NCBI GenBank assembly: GCA_029204225.1
Contig: CM055101.1
Coordinates: 34,601,683-34,665,682, forward strand
Source: Diphasiastrum complanatum
Lineage: Eukaryota > Streptophyta > Lycopodiopsida > Lycopodiales > Lycopodiaceae
Reading direction: 5' to 3'
DNA: 64,000 nt
Shown: positions 35,202 to 47,415 of the stretch, piece by piece
How the letters are laid out: each line of letters starts with the position of its first letter
Position numbering within the stretch: the first letter of the stretch is position 1
Program-made: the position numbers and the translations under genes
Notes under the pieces: model-generated
The model's database searches: none
Seen by the model: the letters and a program-made list of their open reading frames with translations, nothing else
Told to the model about the DNA's origin: nothing

Positions 35202-35321
35202 ATAGAGATCCGTTGCCCTTGGAAAAAGCTACCAGAACGTGCTAATTCACGTACATTCAGATACGGAGAAATTGGTGCTAGGCTTCAGAAGCTGGATCGA
35301 CAAGTCTTGTCCACCAGATGA
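35202..35321 (+). pseudogene. Exon-like fragment, unknown gene
   Basis: After a good acceptor (TTGTTGCCTGCAG) the frame IEIRCPWKKLPERANSRTFR continues to DRQVLSTR and a TGA. It looks protein-like, but I do not recognise the family. Other exon-like pieces upstream (33690-33801 ending at the donor CG/GTAAGT; 34619-34657 KHERLRFVDKLSE) do not join it in frame, so this may be a decayed gene. Confidence 0.25.
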
Positions 35322-36294
35322 TACTTTATGTCAGAATGAAGAACACGTTTCAAGATCAATGTTTTAAAGCACATGCAGTTAAGTTAACCTGATATTGCAT
35401 TTAATTAAGGTATACATTTTTACATCCTATAGACATGGTTGATCAGAGAGAGCTCCTACATCCGCAGATGATCTGGTAGCTTCAAACCCAAAGCACATCT
35501 CAATTTTTGTCACTAGTAAGCTGTTCGCAAATACAAAAGCAAAATATGAGAAGCATGTGAGGTTGTATCAGGCAAGGAAGGATTATGGTAAGTGGGAATG
35601 CTTCAACGAATTACATATGTTATTTAAGACTCAATCAAATAATCATGGAAGTCGATTTTGCCGAAGTGGCTGAAAACTTTAGATTTGCCAGATCAAATTA
35701 CATGCTTTCTAAGATGGTTACTTGACGTTGGTATACTTGTGTGTTGGTTGTGGATTGAGATTGTGTGTGAACCTGTTTTGGGCAAGTTTAATCATAGGAA
35801 GCATAGAAAGCAATCACTTTCATAGAGAAAGTAGAGAAAAGATACAAATTCTGTCCAAAATGTCAGGTTTGTTCCGTCTACAATTGTAAGCCTAGATAAT
35901 TGCAACATACAGTCCTGGCTAAAGTAAATGCCCGTTTTGAAAGGTTAGTTGTAAATTCACATGAACCACTTGAGGCACATGTCGTTAAAGATCTCAGATT
36001 GCTGCGAGGAAATGGAATCGATTGTAATATTCTAGAGCCTAGTTGTTGTAAAATTTTCTTCGTAAATGCTTTAGGTGAATATGATATCGCCCTTCTTTAT
36101 ACAACGTGATTGTGTGACTGACTTCTATTCGTGTCTATTTCCAATGATGTAGAACATCAACTATTAGTAACATTGGGCTGCATGCAAATCAAGATGCATC
36201 ATACATAAGCAAATTCAAAATTGAAGATGCTTTACCCAGTTGTGTTGCTAAATGATATCCAGTTATTTTGATTTGCCATGTTTGAGTTTTGAAT

Positions 36295-36297
<3 letters not shown>

Positions 36298-36355
<58 letters not shown>
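36298..36355. repeat. (GA)n microsatellite
   Basis: 58-base GA run. Between it and the next array (36430-36620) GAACATGTGA and the palindrome AGAAATTTCT recur. Confidence 0.95.
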
Positions 36356-36359
<4 letters not shown>

Positions 36360-36705
36360 ATGTCAGCAGTGAAAGTTTCTTGCCATTTGATTGGGCCACA
36401 TTTGCCCTAAAATTTATTTGAAGGGCATTTGAAGTGCATTTGAAATGTTTGAAAATGACATGTGACTTTAGAAATTTCTAGAGAGAGAACATGTGATTTT
36501 AGAAATTTCTAGAGAGAACATGTGACTAGAAATTCATAGAAAGAGAAGTTTCTAGAAAGAGAGAACGGTATAAAATGGCAAGAGAGAGAAGGAGAGGCGA
36601 GCATAGGAGAGAGAGAAAGAGAGGCGCTCTTTTTAATCTTTTAGGGTTCTTTTAGGATTTTTAGGGTTATTTTAGGTTTTATAAAAAAAAATAACAATAA
36701 TGTGA

Positions 36706-36708
<3 letters not shown>

Positions 36709-36754
<46 letters not shown>
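36709..36754. repeat. (GA)n microsatellite
   Basis: 46-base GA run, 353 bases after the previous one. Confidence 0.95.
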
Positions 36755-36757
<3 letters not shown>

Positions 36758-36759
36758 TT

Positions 36760-37533
36760 TGTAATAATGGCGAAAACAACTCTTTGCATGTCATAGTTAT
36801 CAACCAAGATAGTTTTTAACTTATTGTATATTCAAGGATAAACTAGCACGGAAGCTTTGAATACAAAAAGGTCATCAAATTTGTCACAAGTGTTTATGCT
36901 CTATCAAAGGGGTTACCTTATCCATTGGATTACCACCAAATAGAATTTTTTAGTATAGCTAGTACAGTGATGATGATGATGATATTTTCTTGTGTGCTAT
37001 GAAGTTGACTCAAAAGCCACAAAAAATGCCCTCGGAAGATACATATGGGTGACACTCTTAAGTCTCACAAGAAGCTAAGATGAATTTGGCTAGGCCTTCG
37101 ACCTATGGATGATCTAGCATGTAAGATTTGTCTAAGTTTTCAACTTTCAGATCATGAGTCACTTCAGATGGTATCGCTTGAAAAGACGTGCATTACCAAA
37201 ACAACATTACGTTTCGATGAGGGGAAGCTTTGAATCACAAAAAAGACCATGTGGTGGGGCTTCCTTATGCCATTCACTCAGTCTACCCAAGAGTTGGTGG
37301 ATGGAGAGCACGTGCAGTAGCTAGGATGTATCTCTAGGCTAGGAGATGTATGCTAGGGAGAGCCTAGGGCGATGGCTGGTGGTATGGACGCCAGTTATTG
37401 CCGGAGACTTGACTGGACATGTTGATATCGGTAACTCCATTGCATGTGGGTGGGTCGGTAGTGACCCTATGGATGGTGTGTCGTCATTGGTATGGAGTGT
37501 GCGTCAACCTTCAAGACTATGGGAGTTGTAACA
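36760..37533 (+). repeat. LTR-like sequence of plus-strand gypsy relic
   Basis: Ends GGGAGTTGTAACA immediately before a primer-binding site. The left boundary is not determined; 36760 is only the end of the GA array. Confidence 0.4.
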
Positions 37534-37535
37534 TT

Positions 37536-37549
37536 TGGTATCAGAGCCA
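37536..37549 (+). other. Primer-binding site, full initiator tRNA-Met type
   Basis: TGGTATCAGAGCCA, 14 bases, matching the complement of the initiator tRNA 3' end including its CCA. Confidence 0.85.
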
Positions 37550-37942
37550 CCAATTTTCTTTTAGGTGCACACATTTCTTTGTAGTTTTTGTGGTTTTTAA
37601 TTCTCTTCTCGGGAATGTGGTTGATTTGGTTGCCATAACCTTAGTTCCAAAATGTTTCTTTGAAAGGTTGTGATTAGTTGTTGGAAAGTAAATTAGCTGG
37701 TCTTCATTTAACTTCTTTATTTCCAACAATGACTTTTCTCTATAAAACGTCTAAATTTGTAAAAGTTTAGAGTATGTTTGGTATTATAGAGGAAAGGGAC
37801 TTTTATTTTCTTTAAAAGTTTCGTTTTACAGAAATGATTCATTTAAGCTTTTCTATTACCTTAAGAGTTTTAAGTTTTTTGTGGATTCTTCTAAACCCCC
37901 TCTCAAGAGTTCTTTCCTTGTACTTTTTTTTATCAAAAAAAA

Positions 37943-38070
37943 ATTGAGTGACGAGAATGTAGTTCTGATCATGGGACGTATTTAAGGAAGCATTATAAGA
38001 GACATCCAAAAATTCACACATGAGATTGAGAGTAGAACTATAAGGGCTTAGGGAAAAAGGTTCATTGTGG
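37943..38070 (+). repeat. Duplicated gag segment, copy 1
   Basis: About 128 bases nearly identical to 38485-38613 (which is in the expected place within gag). This copy sits upstream, in the leader. Confidence 0.9.
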
Positions 38071-38085
38071 GGGGGGGGGGGGGGG
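38069..38085. repeat. (G)17 homopolymer
   Basis: 17 consecutive G at the exact end of the first copy of the duplicated gag segment; the second copy has only GG here. Confidence 0.9.
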
Positions 38086-38329
38086 TGGTTTGTTCTCAAC
38101 CCCCTCGTTTGCAGTTGCAGTCATTATCATCTTCTTTATGGGGGAGAGGGGCGTTGTCGCTTATTGGCACGGGGACAGGTTTGGCCATGTACCAATCCGT
38201 GATGACATGTGGAGTCCGGGCAGACAACAAGAAATCCCATGTGCGAAAGGGCGCTGGGAGCTGGGCAGGGCACCACGTGGGGGTCTCGTCGGGACCGGGG
38301 CGCCTGGTGCCGCGAGACTAGGGCGCCGA

Positions 38330-39230
38330 CGGCAGGGCACCGGCGCCAGCGCCAGAACCTGCCAAATTAAGATCCCTGTCGAATTTCAAATGGAAATGTG
38401 ATGTTCGAATTGTGGAAGACTGGTTGTTTCACATGGACCATTATTTCTATTTGGCATATTTTGGAAGTTACTCAGCAAATAGGGATTGAGTGAGGAGAAT
38501 GTAGTTCTGATCATGGGACATATTTAAGGAAGCATTACAAAGAGACATCCAAAAATTCACACATGAGATTGAGAGTAGAACTATAAGGGCTTAGGGAAAA
38601 AGGTTCATTGTGGAAGTACTTGAACAAGGTTAGGCAAAGTGTATATGTTAGATGTGGAGAAGACCCACTATCGTTTTCTCCAAAATGCAGACTTGGACTA
38701 GACAACTACATGCCCACCGGTTTCAACTCAACTATCTAGGCGGCTAAAATGATTTGACTATGTTTACACCAAGTGCTCTCTCATCAGCACCGAAAGCATA
38801 TAGTGGATCCAGACTGAGTCGAAACTTCTTCTCAAGAGGTGACTTAGCTTTTGAATGCCAACCAAGCTTCAAGTAGTGTGAATAAGTTGCCAGCAAGTTA
38901 AGGGTTTGGCAACTATGGCAGTAGTGGAGAAAACGGTTTTCAGAGAAGGAACAACTTTGGCCCTTCAGCCAGTCACAACAACATTTCACCAACTATGGGC
39001 AGTTCTCTTTGCTACTTTAATTGTCCACAAGAAGGTCACCCATGGTGGTCGTGCCCTAAACAACTGAATAAGTAGATGATGGTTTCTACTGAGGTATTTG
39101 ACAGAATGAAAAGAGAAGCATCTGACCAAAGAGGCTACGAACAAGACGAAGAGAAGGACCTAGAATTGGATTTGACGGAGTTGGACATGAACTCCGTCAA
39201 ATCCAACAAATAGGAGCCTTGATAGGTTAT
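38330..39230 (+). pseudogene. Ty3/gypsy gag relic
   Basis: The plus-strand frame reads WKCDVRIVEDWLFHMDHYFY (about 38390-38450), followed by ALQRDIQKFTHEIE-like sequence (38530-38580) and a zinc-knuckle-like CYFNCPQEGHPWWSC near 39010-39054, with three rather than two residues between the first cysteines. The region before 38400 is GC-rich and may encode the N-terminus. Frameshifts and stops are frequent. Confidence 0.65.
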
Positions 39231-39299
39231 AGAGAACATCTCACGACGACTCTTTCAACATGATTAAAGTTATAGTAACTGAAAGGCTGCATAGTAAGA

Positions 39300-39530
39300 C
39301 AAGATTACCCACTTCAAGGTGAATCTGGGAGCATCAGACAACTGTCTCTCACAAAGTTTGGTATATGAATTGGGCATTCAATGTGAAGAAAGTGTGATCC
39401 CCATTTGTGTGGAAAGGACAAAAGCTACAATGACAACTTGTAGATTACAACCAACGTGGCTGTTCTCATTGGGACTTTGGAAGAACCGACGTACAATCAC
39501 TTGCTCAAAATGAATTCGGTTTTGGAAATG
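39300..39530 (+). pseudogene. Ty3/gypsy protease relic
   Basis: FKVNLGASDNCLSQSLVYEL aligns with the gypsy protease motif VDSGAS-N-F, with the catalytic Asp changed to Asn. Sequence to 39730 is frame-shifted and no RT follows. Confidence 0.5.
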
Positions 39531-39730
39531 AGTTAGTTTAGTGAACACACGGTAAAGGGAGTCAATCTTATACTTTTATATAATGGCAAGAAAACTTGCG
39601 TCGTCAGCGCTATGCTAGGATATCAATTAGAGACGGATGACACATTTGAATATGAGCTAGCTATTCCTTCAAACCTCGTTCAAAGTACCTCTTTCTTACT
39701 TGTTAATAAAGAAGGTTGCTAATTCACATG

Positions 39731-40354
39731 GGTGCCTAAGTAATCTAGCAATTGCTACAACTTTACATAGGTTTTACATAAGTGACTTGGATCTACACTT
39801 TTCATGTGCTAGTCCAAACTGTATTTTTCTTACAAAAAGTACTTATTTTGTTCTAAAACCTTTTTGCAGGAACAAACAAGAGGGTGGTTCTCACAAGAGC
39901 CTAGCTTGTTGTTATGCTAACGGGTTGGTTTGGCGACTACGACTAAGTGAATCTGTTCAACAATAACCAAAGTTTAGCAAATTGTTGCCTAATTTGGCAA
40001 GACCATTGGCTTGTATCTTTGTGGGGGTATGGGGCTACACATTTAAACTATTACAAAGTAACAATCAACACAAAGATGCGACTCGAGGATGAGTGTAAAG
40101 CATACCTAACAGTTTGAGATGGTTGTAGATCTCAATTGTCCAATATGGAAGGCCTGATGAGGAAATGTGCTACCTAGTTATGGGTAATCATGATCAATGC
40201 AAGTGCCTATTTGGATGGTGAAGCGCTACCAAGGCAATTTATTGGTAGATAGTGAAAGCATGCACTACTTTCATCGTGAATTGTCTCGGGCTAACTCCAT
40301 GAGCACATTGAAAGAGTTGAGGTGGTTTAATTAGCTTGGCAGGAGTACACTGGG
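39731..40354. other. Unassigned; shares a block with 20460-20545
   Basis: 39755-39870 resembles 20460-20545 (CAACTTTACA-AGGTTTTACATAA, then CTACACTTTTC-TGTGCTA). No gene seen. Confidence 0.45.
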
Positions 40355-41060
40355 TTGAAAATGATACATTTGGGCCGTCATTTTGTCCTCATTTAGGAGG
40401 GCCCTTGTGGATTTTTTTTTTCTCTGTGGGTTGAAATGATGGCCCATATGATGGGCCATTATTTCAACCTAAGGAGATGACGATTTATCTAGGCCGTCAT
40501 ATCTTTTTATATGTCCCAAAAAAACGACGCCTCTTTGAAATGATGGTTTTAGGCCATTGTTTTAGCAACCATTAAGGATGATGTATTATTTTTTGAAGGA
40601 AAAGCATTACGATGGCCCCAGGGTCAAATGATGGTCAAAAGGCCCTTATATATTGTGGTTTACATGACGATAGTCATCATTTCTTTTTGAAGAGAAACCT
40701 TAAAGTGACGACCCTATGGGCCATCATTTCCTTATTCTTTTTTTGCATGGCTCGTCTAAGGGTGTCATTTTTTTGAGGATTCAATCCCAGAAGGACCATG
40801 CCCTTAAGCAAGTTGAGACTACAACTTTTGGACATCATTTTATTATTGACGGTTGGTCGTCATTTTATTATTGGCGGTTGGTCGGTTGGTCGTCATTTTA
40901 ACAATGAAGGCTTTAATGGTCGTCATTTAGGATGGTTGAAATGAAGATTGTTTGGCCCCCATTTCAACCAATCAATTAATACCCATTCTTAACTTGACTA
41001 CTTGTAATAATGTCATTTAAGTGGGTTGAATTGATTGTTTTTGGCTATCATTTATACCCC
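40355..41060. repeat. Repeat dense in GATGGCC/GTCATTT motifs (DNA-transposon-like)
   Basis: The words GTCATTT, ATGATGGCC and GGCCGTCAT occur many times in both orientations over about 700 bases. A near-perfect hairpin GGTTGAAATGATGGCCCAT with an inverted copy occupies 40429-40469. Dense subterminal repeats like this are known in CACTA elements, but no CACTA terminus was found. Confidence 0.45.
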
Positions 41061-44000
41061 ATCATGGCCTGGTGGTATAGAGATTCCACATACTCAAAAT
41101 ATAATATGTCGACGTAAGCTTTTTGTAGCAAAATCTTAGGGGATCAAGTTAGACGGTTGCTCTGGCCAAAGGAGTTTAAATGTCAAATAGTCTGACTTTT
41201 GGATGAGGCAATCATTATTTGTATCATATGATGCATTGTTATTCTGGTACTCAGCAAATTGATGAAAATTGTTGTCTATCCTCCCACTCTCCCACACACC
41301 TATACTTCAAATATTGGCATGATACATTATCAATAAGCATCATATAGTAATTGTATGGACCTATACAAAAGCAAGGAGACGAGTTGGATCACGGGTATTG
41401 TCATGTCACATCGCAGTAAAATAAGAAAGTCCATACAGGTCCAGCTACTCATGCCCCAGCTATAAGACTGTAGAGATTATGATACATGTTACAACTCATA
41501 TGAACGCTTTAAATACAGGATCTGAGCTTTAAACCTTGAATATATCTTGTAAACAAAAACGAAAATTTGTACAAACCCATAACTGCACTTTACAGATTTT
41601 TTTTACTTCACTTCAGTGGAGCCTTGTGAGTTTGTATGATGTACAAGCAGATCGTTCTGCATCAAACCAAAAGGAAAGTAATTTGCACTTTAACAAGCTT
41701 GTGGCCATTGCTGGGTCGATTAGGCTAGTTCCTGGTCTTTTGTATAGTGAAACAATCCCCTAATGCCTTCCTGAATATTGGGCTTAGTGATTGGAACCCA
41801 ATTCATATCAGGTTCTGAACTTGGATCCTCTGTATGAACTTCTGCTACAGATAGCTAAAAATTCGCATATGCCAGACAATAGTTGACACAAAAGATCTTC
41901 TCTCTTTGCATAGCAGCTCGACTGGTTCAAGCTGATAAGCGCTTCTGTGTACGTTGGCCGCAGCATAGCACTAACAGCTCTAATTTTCGCATTGCTGCAG
42001 ACTTATAATTTATAATTAGCCTCCTCCGGATCTTCATTAGAGCATTAGCGCCACGAAATTCTACATCAAATGTGCTCCCCGTTGACCAATTAGCGACTGT
42101 AGACAGTGTGAGGTACGTTACCCATTTGAATACTTGACTTTTCAGTTATGACTTTAACGACAACGACTCCTTCGAAGCACAAAAGGAATTCTTTTCACTT
42201 TGCTGCAGATTGAAGTCACAAGTTTCGGCGATTAAGTGTGTAAACAACACTTTCTAACCCACAAAAAGAAGAACTGCAAAACAAATTGAATACCACAAAA
42301 GAGTCCAAATCCCAATCATGTGCTTTCGCTACTTCTCTACAGCTGGACGAGAAATACGACTTACAACCCGGCTTCTATGTATGCACGAATTAGAATCCCT
42401 GAGCTCAATGCTATTCGTGCCAGCAAATAAGAATAACTACACATCGCCTGAACAGACAGAACCGAGACTTGTATTCTTTCATAAGATGGGAGCTTTTTCT
42501 GGTAAAACCTGAGGTTGTAGCAGAAGATACATGTCTTGGAGGATGATAGCGCACTGCACTTTTTCTCTCGGCCTTCAGGAAGCTGTTCCTACAGCTTTCT
42601 TCTTGCTTTGTGTAGCACTGGCCCATGTTACAACTCTACTGCTTTTCCTTTTGCTTTTGAGAGAGAGAGAGAGGCAGAGAGAGAGAGCTGTGTAGATCTG
42701 TAGTAACCCACATAGTAAAAAGGCAGGTATATATATATCTACAGAAGTAAGAAACCATATTTTAACCTTTGTAGAAGACTTGACAGTCACGCAATATCGT
42801 TCCTAAATTAATGGGTCAAATCGGTGGAAGGGGGGAAGATCTTGGTTCATGGAACAAAAGTTCCGGAGGGGATGTCTCTAAACGTGAGCTTTAGCCTTTA
42901 ACCCTCTTATATGAATATACATTTGCTTGGAAGACATAAATCATGTTCTCTTGATGAATGAGAAAAGATGTCTCCATCATCCCATCATCATCCAAACATA
43001 TTTGTGAACTACCAAAGCACATAGATGACGGTGGGATAAGCATGCTGGCTATGCTAAAATATAATAGTCACATAATTCTCTCGCTCCATGTGAAGAGATC
43101 ATTGCATACACTGAAAATGTAAATGCCTATAGTCATATTCTTTATCCTTTTTTACGATGTGAATTGTTTATCAAGTATGGAAACATGGAAAATAAGAATC
43201 GTGTTATAAATTTTTTCTAGAAGAAAAAAATTTGTTTGGAATTTGCATAAAGCTTTAACCTCCACATGTTAAAGAATCTTGGGACAAAGAAGCAAACCAT
43301 GATGAATCAAACTTACAAATGAGCCTATTCTTATCAATCTATCTAATATGCCTCTTTGAAGACAATGTTGTCATACAAATACTTCATGAAACACATCAAG
43401 GCATGAGGTACATGTATGTTGAAGCATTAATGGAGTTGACATTGAAAGTATGCAAAATCAATGCATTGTTGTTTCTTGAAGTAATTTGCCTTGATCCTTG
43501 ATATTGTGCATCATCTATGACTTCATGGTTTTGACGAACATGTTGACATATTTCAAACTTTGTATGTTTTGATTGAAATGCAAGTAAATGACTCTTTGTT
43601 ATGGCTACCAAGTCTTTATATTGTGTATCAACAAAGTGCCACATTGTTAGAGAATCAATATAATATTGTTACTTGGTCTCATCTCAAGTATGCCCTCAAG
43701 ATACCACACAAGCACACAATAAAGCAATTTAGAATTTTTGGTGAGCATGATGTAAATGAGGCACATATCACTTGGACTTTTCCAATGCTCCACAATATAT
43801 CTTTATGCAAGATTCAATAATTCAACGTCAAGCCAAAAAAAGGAACATGGTGACAATGCAAAGGCTAATACATATAATTGACACACGACCTTACAAAAAT
43901 GTGTCGTTTCATTCTCGCCTAGAAATTCAGATTACTTTTGGGGTACTTTATGGCAATATGGAAGATCCTATGGTGAGTAGGTTTATGTTATATTAAGATC

Positions 44001-46859
44001 AAATCATTGGAGAGAAAATATGATAGTAGCCCATGGAATCAAGTATGCCAAGGTTGTTTCACTCACCTCTTATGGAAGATCTAACATAGACTGATATAGT
44101 CTTTTAATTTGAACGGCAAAGTTTCACGTAAAAATAGCCAACATCCTAATTTGATATTTATTTTTGTCTATATCTAGGCTTGGCATTTAAATGGTCTTTC
44201 ACTTCCTCCATGCCTCGTTGGGCTATTTCATTTTGCATTGCAGGCTTTGGGATCATATGTTGCTTTTGCAACACAAGTAGACATCAAGCTAACTACAAGG
44301 TTATATGTCCTTCAAAATGGATCATAAGTTGGTATAATTCTAAACTAACACTAGATAAAAATACGTGGTTTGTGAGGATGTCGTGGGGCTGGATGAACGG
44401 GTGGGACAAGATGGTAGGGCGGAGCTCCAGGTTAGTCTGACTCGGTTTCAAGGGGGAGTGGAAGTGCCCGAAAGTCGACGTTTCAGTGCCATTTGTGCAA
44501 TCAGACGGAGTTAGATGTGGATCTTCCATTCATGGTGAAATCTGGGATATGCTATCACTCTCATGGGAACAAACCTACGCGTGACAACTAACTTCATCTC
44601 CTTGATGCTCGAATGATTAGATCTTGGGTTGAGGATAGGCAAGGAAAGAAACCCACTACAGAAGCCTGGTAACAGGTAGAATGAATCTGTAACCAAGACA
44701 TACAAGAGAGATCCCGTAGACAGACACAAAATAGTCCAGAGTCACTCACACCCAAGAGTTACTAGGCAAGTGAATAGCCATTGGTCATTGACCCATTACT
44801 GAGGTGTATTCTATTATTCTCCAATTACATAGATAACTTTTTATACCTTTATGTGATTATATGTCACATATGACTTGGAAAGACATGTGGGTGCAAAGCC
44901 AAAATCTTTATCACTTAACAATTGAAGTTGAGATAAGTTAAAACTAATATATTTTTGTGTTAATGATTGATTATGCAAAAGTAAATTGAGGAACAAAAAG
45001 TGACCATCAATAGTTTCAAGTACATCTTTGAGTTTTTTTTTACTTAATTGCTCCTCTCATGGTCATGATTAACAACTTAATTAGGTTAGATAGATGACCA
45101 CTTTATGTAAGATTTGTATAGATCAAAGAAAGTGGAATGGACAATTAAAAAATTGCTTTTTATTCAAAATAGCATAATTTTAAAGTTTTCTCCTTGCTTG
45201 AAGTGTTGTTGGTATCAAGTCCATGAGAGAGAGCTAGTTCAATTGAATCCAAGGAAATGCTAAAGTGAATTCACTTTCGTATGACTAGTAATAAAATGTT
45301 TTTTTGAGGCTTTCACTATTGTATCAAGTCTGTGAGGAATAGATAGTATAAGTTGTGCCATGATGGGAGCAATGCCAAGGAAGAGCTAAAGTGAACTCAA
45401 TTTTGTATGAGTAGTATTAAAATGTTTTTATAAAATTTTCACTACCACATCAAAACATTAGCTTTTAATCAATGTGTTAGAATTACATTAGTTTCAAAAA
45501 ATTCAAATTAGATATTTACTATAGATTTGAATCATATATAATATTCCATCTCACATGTTATTCAATACGTTTACTTTAAATATGTCAAACGATATTTAAT
45601 ATTCCATCACACATTTTATAAAATAATTTTGATTTAAATATGTCAAATGCTTCTACAACAATTACTACAATAGCTTTTGAACCTCGTGACTTGCAAGATT
45701 ATCAACTTTAACTACAAAACATATGCATTCATTGAATCACATTGTAAGAGATCTATGTTTCACCACACATGAGATGCATAGTAGCGCTTTACAAAAGTGA
45801 GCTCTCAAAAACTCTCTTGAAGGTTCTAAAGGTATTTGTTGTTATATGTGGAAAGGTGCAATCTTCACCAAACATTTTCATGACCATAAATTGTCATAAA
45901 ATGAACTTGCCAAAAACCCTTTTATAGTATTGATTTTGTTTCTCTTAATTGCTAGTAATCATGTTATTTAAAAACCCACACAGGTACAAATATCATAGAC
46001 AACAATAACAACGCAGCAAATAAAAACATAAAAGAAAAACTAATATGAACATAAGATGTTCTACTCTTTAACATTTGATCTATCATGTATACATCGATGT
46101 ATGTTCAAAGAACAAGTGTATTCATGTACATTACCAAACATACAACTCACAAATTAGAAGGCCCAATGCACTTTATGGTGCATTTTCAAAAGAATATTTA
46201 AAAAAATTCTACCTAATTATTACACACAAACTACTTAGATCCATTTCTCTAGTTCGTAACATGTTACATTATACATTTCTAGAAATTAAGAACTTAATTG
46301 GTATTAAGTTATTTTCTATCAATGATTTAGGTTGATTTACCCAACTATGCTCCAATATTTTTTTCTTTTGATGAAATGTGTAAGGAATTAATCTTAGTCT
46401 TAATATACTAATTTGAGGAGAGTTAGTATTAAGCCACAAACTAGTACAAAATGCTCTAACATATTGATTTCGTTTCTTTTTAGCATTTGGAATTGTTTAG
46501 TCTATGACAATGCGAATTTATATATTGTAATGTACAAAACCATGAATTTGATTTACCAAGTAGAAGATCCAATGTGCTAAACAATGCGATATAAATAATG
46601 CATTTTTTATTGTTTTGCCTAATTATGATACACAAAGTACTGAATCAAAGAAAACTTTGTCATATATGGTAAGAATTGGAACAAGAAAAATAAACAAATC
46701 ATGCAATCTAAAAGAGTAAACATAAAACCTCATCTTTCAACTCAAAAAGCATCTAGAAAAGACATGTAATGTCTAAGAAAATCATCAAGATAGCCTTGAC
46801 TATTGCAAAGGAGCTAAGAACATGCAAAATCTAATAAGGCAATCAAGCATAAAATTAGC
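41061..46859. other. Unassigned AT-rich stretch with diverged duplications
   Basis: No supported gene. A GA-rich run lies at 42658-42688. Diverged tandem units occur at about 45205-45310 and 45315-45440 (both contain ATCAAGTC and GCTAAAGTGAA) and at 45500-45640 (ATATTCCATC-CACAT). About 46140-46230 and 46560-46640 are also related. Open frames at 43319-43996 show no family resemblance. Confidence 0.45.
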
Positions 46860-47045
46860 ATTTGCTTAGCTAGAAAATTCTTCCATTAGGCACTTAATGA
46901 TTTTGTTGACAAAATGGGTACCTCGATAGTTGACGATCTCAACTGGACAACCAAATTGAACAATAATGTTCTCACACAAAAACTTGGGGGTTGATTTTGC
47001 GTCGGCAACTCAAACTGATTTTGCCTAAACCCATTTGGTCATTTA
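46860..47045 (-). pseudogene. Gypsy integrase, C-proximal core piece (element split by insertion)
   Basis: Minus strand: MTKWV-AKS, VADAKSTPKFLCENI, then IVQFGCPVEIVNYRGTHFVN. This is the integrase core around the second catalytic Asp, here Asn in the place of SDRGTHF. It joins directly to the piece at 52682, since the codons of ATD-(Y)-TKW are divided by the copia element. Stops are frequent. Confidence 0.85.
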
Positions 47046-47050
47046 ATCTG

Positions 47051-47415
47051 TGTTGGATTTATTTCCTCTACTCTCCTAAATCCCATGTTAATCTAGTTCC
47101 ATTCATTTTGCTGTAATTTTACATGCATTTTTGTACAGTCTGCAGAAATACTCTATTATCGAAGACATACAAGAGAATGGCAGTCCCGACTTGTCGAAGT
47201 TGGCTGACTTATTGGGGAAGCCCGACTTGGCCGACTTATCAAGGAGTTCGACTTATCAACTCAACCGACTTATCGGGGACCATATATTATTATGGACTAT
47301 TATGGAGTCAAGATGGTCTCCGATAAGTCGAACTCCTTGATAAGTCAGCCCAGTGGGTTAGATTTTCACTCTTAAGTCACTGATAGTTATCACTATCACT
47401 TAGACTAACATCCAC
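47051..47415 (+). repeat. Rearranged 5' LTR of copia element
   Basis: 47051-47280 matches 51718-51945. Beyond that it turns into an inverted copy of itself: 47233-47257 and 47322-47346 are perfect 25-base inverted repeats. Most of the LTR and the primer-binding site are gone, leaving gag to start at 47416. Confidence 0.8.

Larger units (their letters stand above)
32301..36297. other. Unassigned stretch downstream of EF-1alpha
   Basis: Holds a palindromic TIR repeat (32960-33582) and several short exon-like open segments on the plus strand (33690-33801, 34619-34657, 35202-35321). No complete gene can be assembled. Confidence 0.45.

Noticed and set aside
43319-43996. Overlapping open frames of 60-86 codons as a small gene
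   Set aside because: No recognised motifs, no splice signals or neighbouring evidence; AT-rich sequence yields such frames by chance.
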